64,000 nucleotides of DNA, taken from NCBI RefSeq assembly GCF_046719765.1, contig NZ_JABEBY010000003.1, positions 62,001 to 126,000 of the forward strand, read 5' to 3'. Below the pieces are notes generated by a model that was not told the DNA's origin, did no database searches, and saw nothing but the letters and a program-made list of their open reading frames with translations. This document shows positions 60,019-64,000 of the stretch, one piece after another. Each line of letters begins with the position of its first letter. Positions within the stretch are counted from its first letter, which is position 1. Source of the DNA: Halonotius sp046719765. GTDB taxonomy: Archaea; Halobacteriota; Halobacteria; Halobacteriales; Haloferacaceae. Both the position numbers and the translations under genes were made by a program.

Positions 60019-61140
60019 ATGACCGCGCTTTCGGACGCCTATGCGGGAACCGTCGCCGACCAGCGAGGGCGGGGACGGCTGTATCTCGGTGTGGGACTCT
60101 TCGTGGCCGGCGCGATCCTCGTCGTCGCTGGCATCGTCGCCGCCGGGTCGGGGCTGTTGACCGCTCAGGGCTACTCGCTGGGCGAGGCCCGGTGGCTCGC
60201 CGGGATCCTCGGCGGCGTCGGCGTCCCGGCGGTCTTCCTTGGGATCTTTACCATTCTGCCGGCCGGCCGGACAACACGGGGGGCCGCGCTCATCGGCGCG
60301 TCGATCGCCATGTTCGGCGTCGCGCTGTTTGCCTACGCCTACCCCTGTCAGTGGATCGGCAACACCTGCGCGACAGGCGGCCCGAACCTGACACTGCCGA
60401 CCGCCGGCATCTACTTTCTCGGCACGCTGACGACCTTCTGGTGTCTGTTCACCGGGGTTGCCAACTTCAAAACGCGCAACGATCCGGGCGGGACGGTACG
60501 GATGGAGATCCGCAACATCACCCAGCAGGGCGACGCTGGCGACGACGACGATGGCTTCGGCGGCCTCGGCGGCGTCGGCTTCTTCGGCACCGACCCCGAC
60601 GGCGACGTGGCGACCCAGACCAACGCCCCAGGATCGGCACCAGCCGGTGGGGCGGCCGCCACCAGCGACGGCGGCGCGGCGACCGAGCAGCTCTCGACGC
60701 CGGCGGGGAGCGACACGGCACAACCGGGGTCGACAGCGAGTGCGTCGACAACGGGTACGTCGACAACGCCAAACACGGGGTCGCCGACGAGCAGTCAGTC
60801 CGAGGCGACGAGCAGCCAGTCAGCAACAACGAGCAACCAGTCCGCAGCGACGACCAACGCACAGTCAACAACAGGTGGGTCGACCACGACTGACAGGACA
60901 GACGGGTCGACAACGACCACCAGCAGCGTCGACAAGGTGCAACCGAACGCCAGCCGCGGGCCGACCAGCGGGGTACCGTCCCGCTCCGACGACAGCACCG
61001 AGGCGTCGATCGACCGCTACTGTGGCAGCTGCGCGCAGTTCCAGTACGTCCGCACCGACAGCGGGATCCAACCCTACTGTGCCCACCACGACGAGCTGAT
61101 GGACGACATGGAGTCCTGCGAGTCGTGGGAACCGCGGTGA
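60019..61140 (+). CDS. Haloarchaeal membrane protein with Ser/Thr-rich linker and Cys-rich C-terminal domain (DUF7139-like)
   Basis: A 373-residue protein. Four hydrophobic segments lie within about residues 22-150 (YLGVGLFVAGAILVVAGIVA, and IYFLGTLTTFWCLFTGVANF). An acidic Gly-rich stretch and a long Ser/Thr/Gln linker (about 215-325, TSSQSATTSNQS type) follow. The C-terminal domain is CGSCAQFQYVRTDSGIQPYC, then AHHDELMDDMESCESW, probably a metal-binding knuckle on the cytoplasmic side. I associate it with DUF7139, with moderate certainty. ATG 60019 precedes the conserved MTALSDAYAGTVADQ. Confidence 0.78.
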   Translation: MTALSDAYAGTVADQRGRGRLYLGVGLFVAGAILVVAGIVAAGSGLLTAQGYSLGEARWLAGILGGVGVPAVFLGIFTILPAGRTTRGAALIGASIAMFGVALFAYAYPCQWIGNTCATGGPNLTLPTAGIYFLGTLTTFWCLFTGVANFKTRNDPGGTVRMEIRNITQQGDAGDDDDGFGGLGGVGFFGTDPDGDVATQTNAPGSAPAGGAAATSDGGAATEQLSTPAGSDTAQPGSTASASTTGTSTTPNTGSPTSSQSEATSSQSATTSNQSAATTNAQSTTGGSTTTDRTDGSTTTTSSVDKVQPNASRGPTSGVPSRSDDSTEASIDRYCGSCAQFQYVRTDSGIQPYCAHHDELMDDMESCESWEPR

Positions 61141-61172
61141 GGTATCGGTCTCTTTTGCGGCGGCGTCGCTGA

Positions 61173-62957
61173 TCAGTGAAGGAAGGCTGCGAGTTCGTCG
61201 CTGGAGTTTGTGTTGAGTACGTCGGCCGCTTCCGCCCAGCCGCGGCGGGCCGTTCGGACACCGTAGCGGACGTGCTCGAAGTCAGCGGGCCCGTGGGCGT
61301 CGGTGTTGATCGCCACCGTCCCGCCGGCCTCAACGACCGCCCGCACCGCCTCGCCGTGGAGATCGAGCCGCATCGGGTTGGCGTTGACTTCGAGGGCGGT
61401 GCCGTGCTCGGCAGCCGTTTCGGCAAGCGCGGTGAGATCGACCGAGAGCCCCTCGCGGCTGTTGATCATCCGGCCCGTTGGGTGGCCGATGATGTCGACG
61501 GCGGGGTGTTCGGCAGCCCGACAGAGTCGCTCGGTCGCTGCCTCGGTGTCCTGATCAAGCGCGCTGTGTGGGGAGGCGACGACGAGATCCAGTTCCGCGA
61601 GTAGGTCGTCGTCGGTGCTCAGCGAGCCGTCGGCGGCGATGTTGGTCTCGACACCGTGGAACACGTCGATCGCGGCGTCGTCGCGTGCCTCCTCGACGGT
61701 GGCCATCTGCTCGCGGAGGTCGTCGTCGGTAAGGCCGATCGACTCGATGATTCCCGGTCCAGAGGCGTGGTCGGTGACGCAGTGGTAGTCGTAGCCACGG
61801 TCGGCGGCGGCCGCCACCATCTCGGCGATCGAGTGTCGGCCGTCCGACCACTCGGAGTGGGTGTGGCAGTCGCCGCGAATGTCGTCGGTCTCGACGAGCG
61901 TCGGGAGCGTGCCCTCGGCCGCGGCTTCAACCTCGCCGGTGTCCTCGCGAAGTTCCGGCGGTACCCAGTCGAGACCGAGTTCGTCGTACATCGCGGTCTC
62001 GGTCTCACCGGCGAGGCGAACGCCCGCGCGTTGGCTGTCGGCTTCGCCTGCTGCGTCGGCGTCAGCGTCGGCGTCATCGCTGTCATCGATATCAGAGACA
62101 TCGAACAGGCCGTACTCGTTGAGCTTGTACCCCTGGTCGATGGCGACGTTGCGGAGCGTCACGTTGTGATCTTTGCTACCGGTGAAATACTGGAGGGCCG
62201 CGCCGAACTCCTCGGGGACGACGACCCGAAGATCGATCCGGACGTTGTCGGCGCGGACGCTGGATTTGTGGCTGCCGGCCTCGATCACGTCGTCGGCGTC
62301 GTCCCACGCGGTAAAGGCGTCGACGACGGCCTCGCTCTCGTCGCTGGCGACGAGTACGTCGATGTCGCCGACAGTGTCCTTCCAGCGGCGGATCGAGCCG
62401 GCGACATCAACGCGGTCGACGGCGTCGTGGGCGGCGAGATAATCGGTCACCGTATCAGCAACCGGCCGGGCGTCGCCGAGCCGTTCGCGCTGCTGGCTCT
62501 GGCGGGCAAAGGGGATGTTGTCGAGGATGTTCTGTTCGGTCTTTGCGCCGAACCCCGTGATCTCCTGGATCTCGCCGGCCTCGGCGGCCGCCTCCAGTTC
62601 GTCGAGATCGGTGATCCCGAGTTCCTCGTAGAGCGTGCCGACTGTCTTGGGGCCGACGCCTTCGACGCTGGTGAGGGCGTCCATATCGACCGGCATCGAC
62701 TCCCGGAGGTCTTCGAGCTCGCTGATCTCACCGGTCTCAACGTATTCGACGATCTTCGAGGCGATGGCGTCGCCGACGCGGTCGATCTCGCTGACGGCGT
62801 CCTCGCCGGTCGCCGCGAGCTGTTCGATCGGTTCCGGATACTCGGCGACGTTTTCGGCCGCCCGGCGGTAAGCGGTCGGCTTGTACTCGGCGCCCGTCGC
62901 TTCGAGGCGGTCGGCGAACTCAAACAGCAGGCGGGCGACCTCGTCGTTGTAGCTCAT
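61173..62957 (-). CDS. polX: Family X DNA polymerase / 3'-5' exonuclease PolX
   Basis: A 594-residue repair polymerase. Two helix-hairpin-helix regions (ATGEDAVSEIDRVGDAIASK, and SVEGVGPKTVGTLYEELGIT) precede the nucleotidyltransferase core with its Asp pair in VAGSIRRWKDTVGDIDVLVA and a third in NVRIDLRVV. The sequence TGSKDHNVTLRNVAIDQGYK follows. The C-terminal PHP exonuclease domain (about 370-594) has GDCHTHSEWSDGRHSIAEM, HCVTDHASG, FHGVETNIAADG, VVASPH, IGHPTGR and NTDAHGP. An acidic insert (DDSDDADADADAAGEADS) sits between the domains. It probably acts in base excision repair. Confidence 0.96.
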   Translation of the reverse strand: MSYNDEVARLLFEFADRLEATGAEYKPTAYRRAAENVAEYPEPIEQLAATGEDAVSEIDRVGDAIASKIVEYVETGEISELEDLRESMPVDMDALTSVEGVGPKTVGTLYEELGITDLDELEAAAEAGEIQEITGFGAKTEQNILDNIPFARQSQQRERLGDARPVADTVTDYLAAHDAVDRVDVAGSIRRWKDTVGDIDVLVASDESEAVVDAFTAWDDADDVIEAGSHKSSVRADNVRIDLRVVVPEEFGAALQYFTGSKDHNVTLRNVAIDQGYKLNEYGLFDVSDIDDSDDADADADAAGEADSQRAGVRLAGETETAMYDELGLDWVPPELREDTGEVEAAAEGTLPTLVETDDIRGDCHTHSEWSDGRHSIAEMVAAAADRGYDYHCVTDHASGPGIIESIGLTDDDLREQMATVEEARDDAAIDVFHGVETNIAADGSLSTDDDLLAELDLVVASPHSALDQDTEAATERLCRAAEHPAVDIIGHPTGRMINSREGLSVDLTALAETAAEHGTALEVNANPMRLDLHGEAVRAVVEAGGTVAINTDAHGPADFEHVRYGVRTARRGWAEAADVLNTNSSDELAAFLH

Positions 62958-63028
62958 TGCGTGTGGGTTGTGGAGCCGGGCACTTAGCTCCGGCCGCTGG
63001 ACTAGTTCGGGACGACGCAGGACAGTTG

Positions 63029-63466
63029 CTATCGCCGATTCCGGCTGTTGTCGTCTTCGTGACCGAGTGCCTTCTTGAGAAAGTTCGTCCAGCGCTTCTT
63101 GTCGGCCGCCTCCTGTCGCTTGGCTTCGGCTTCGAGATCGACCGGCTCCAACTGATCGAGGGCGTTGAGCGCGCGGTCGATGCCGACGATGGCCTCGACC
63201 TGATCTTGGCCTTCCTCGTAGCTGACCTCGTTGTTCTCGATCAACTCAACGCGCTCGACGCGCTCACGGCGGAGATTGCGTTTTGCGGTCTCGACCCGTT
63301 CGCGTTCGCCCGACGGGATCGTCTCGCGGCGTTTGATCTCGAAGACAAACGCCCGGAGATCGATCGTCTCCCCTTGGATCTCGATCCCCTCCGGCAGCTG
63401 GTGGCCAACCGTTGCCCCGTCGCGGCCGATCCGTTCGAGGAGCTGTTTTTGCTGGTAGGCCTTCAC
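63029..63466 (-). CDS. DUF5788-like haloarchaeal protein
   Basis: A 145-residue charged, mostly helical protein. It starts with GTG at 63466 (VKAYQQKQLLERIGRDGATV), and GIEIQGETIDLRAFVFEIKR, then RETIPSGERERVETAKRNLR matches my knowledge of DUF5788. The C-terminal region is rich in Lys and Arg (KRQEAADKKRWTNFLKKALG), unusual for this acidic proteome, and could bind nucleic acid. No ATG exists near the family start. The function is unknown. Confidence 0.72.
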   Translation of the reverse strand: MKAYQQKQLLERIGRDGATVGHQLPEGIEIQGETIDLRAFVFEIKRRETIPSGERERVETAKRNLRRERVERVELIENNEVSYEEGQDQVEAIVGIDRALNALDQLEPVDLEAEAKRQEAADKKRWTNFLKKALGHEDDNSRNRR

Positions 63467-63613
63467 AGTCGCACTCAGGGCTCGGGGTACTTGCCTCCAC
63501 CGCCACACGACTCGACAGGGGGTACCTCCACCGCCAAACAGCAGCTGTCACCGACAGCGGCCCAAATGAGCCGAAAACTGAACCTTCTTATGTGACTCAC
63601 CAGTAGACAGCAT

Positions 63614-64000
63614 ATGGGTTTGTTCGAACGGCTACGCGGTGATGACGGCCCCCGCGTTGCGTTCATCGGTATCGACGGTGTGCCGTACAGTCTTCTTGCG
63701 GAGCACAGCGACCGCTTCCCGAATCTATCCGCGCTGATCGAGGAAGGGTCGGCGGGGCCGATCGACAGCATCGTCCCGCCGGAGTCGAGTGCCTGCTGGC
63801 CCGCGCTCACGACGGGCGTCAACCCCGGCGAAACCGGTGTGTATGGCTTCCAGGATCGGGAAAACGGCTCCTATGAGACCTACGTGCCAATGGGCCGTGA
63901 CGTGCAGGCAACCCGGCTGTGGGATCGCGTCACCGAGGCCGACCGGGAAGCAACGGTGATGAACGTGCCCGTGACGTTCCCGCCACAGCGCAACGTCCAG
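63614..64000 (+). CDS. Alkaline-phosphatase-superfamily phosphodiesterase (partial, 3' end outside window)
   Basis: The first 129 codons of a type I phosphodiesterase/nucleotide pyrophosphatase-like enzyme. The metal-binding start is VAFIGIDGVPYSLL, and the nucleophile region is IVPPESSACWPALTTGVNPG, then ETGVYGFQ, with a probable Ser/Thr nucleophile in ACWPALTTG. TTCTTATGTG (about 63583-63592) lies about 25 bp upstream of the ATG, so it is probably leaderless. The C-terminal metal ligands lie beyond the window. Confidence 0.88.
   Translation, partial: MGLFERLRGDDGPRVAFIGIDGVPYSLLAEHSDRFPNLSALIEEGSAGPIDSIVPPESSACWPALTTGVNPGETGVYGFQDRENGSYETYVPMGRDVQATRLWDRVTEADREATVMNVPVTFPPQRNVQ

Noticed and set aside
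61656..62987. Plus-strand open frame of 443 codons
   Set aside because: Antisense to polX; it has no start context or family motif.

Overview
The window is a gene-dense stretch of chromosome from an extremely halophilic archaeon (class Halobacteria). The evidence is consistent across the window: very acidic proteins rich in Asp and Glu, TATA-type promoters with little or no 5' leader, archaeal versions of core machinery (TFB, Spt5, SecE, Get3, GHMP-type shikimate kinase, MfnA, DtdA, NreA), a PGF-CTERM surface anchor and many haloarchaea-only families. The dtdA - ftsZ - secE - spt5 block is a conserved haloarchaeal neighbourhood. I cannot name the species from sequence alone.

Layout. 1-2.4 kb: a three-gene MacB-like ABC exporter operon, cut by the left edge. 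2.7-8.5 kb: pyruvate kinase, a lone receiver protein, a TVP38-type membrane protein, a TumE-type toxin-antitoxin pair with a palindromic operator, and a sulfatase/GtrA pair. 8.6-16 kb: methionyl-tRNA synthetase and a 1741-residue adhesin-like surface protein. 16.3-22.2 kb: metabolic genes (aspartate decarboxylase MfnA, PhzF-like, deaminase, phosphoribosyltransferase, UPF0179, aspartoacylase-like, DUF309). 22.25 kb: tRNA-Leu(CAA), whose 3' end is duplicated about 155 bp downstream around hairpin repeats.

24.3-34.1 kb is a surface-protein island, more AT-rich than its surroundings over 24.3-32.4 kb. A large surface protein (minus strand) diverges from three plus-strand genes: a secreted protein ending in a dockerin-like module, a secreted cohesin-like protein, and a cohesin-like protein with an acidic stalk and a PGF-CTERM anchor. 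This looks like a cell-surface cohesin-dockerin assembly and is the best candidate in the window for an undescribed system. A further secreted, membrane-anchored protein closes the island.

34.2-43 kb: chorismate and aromatic metabolism (shikimate kinase, chorismate mutase, shikimate dehydrogenase, pabB-pabA-pabC), interrupted by an orphan VapB antitoxin whose VapC partner has shrunk to 20 codons, an EamA transporter, a beta-carbonic anhydrase and a Rieske protein. 43-46.4 kb: D-aminoacyl-tRNA deacylase, FtsZ, SecE and Spt5, followed by a hairpin repeat array that begins inside the Spt5 stop region. 46.5-56.4 kb: zinc-finger, PHP and YdjM-like proteins, an aminotransferase, a Get3/ArsA ATPase, a wHTH-MazF pair, an SDR, endonuclease V, a rhomboid protease with an N-terminal zinc finger, a PadR regulator and RNase HI. 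56.6-64 kb: a TFB that lacks the zinc-ribbon cysteines, NreA, DUF302, DUF5789-like, a membrane protein, PolX, a DUF5788-like protein and a phosphodiesterase cut by the right edge.

Two copies of a dispersed structured element (48.29-48.50 kb and 57.60-57.68 kb) and a second hairpin family (22.4, 46.4 and 48.4 kb) are not explained by any gene.
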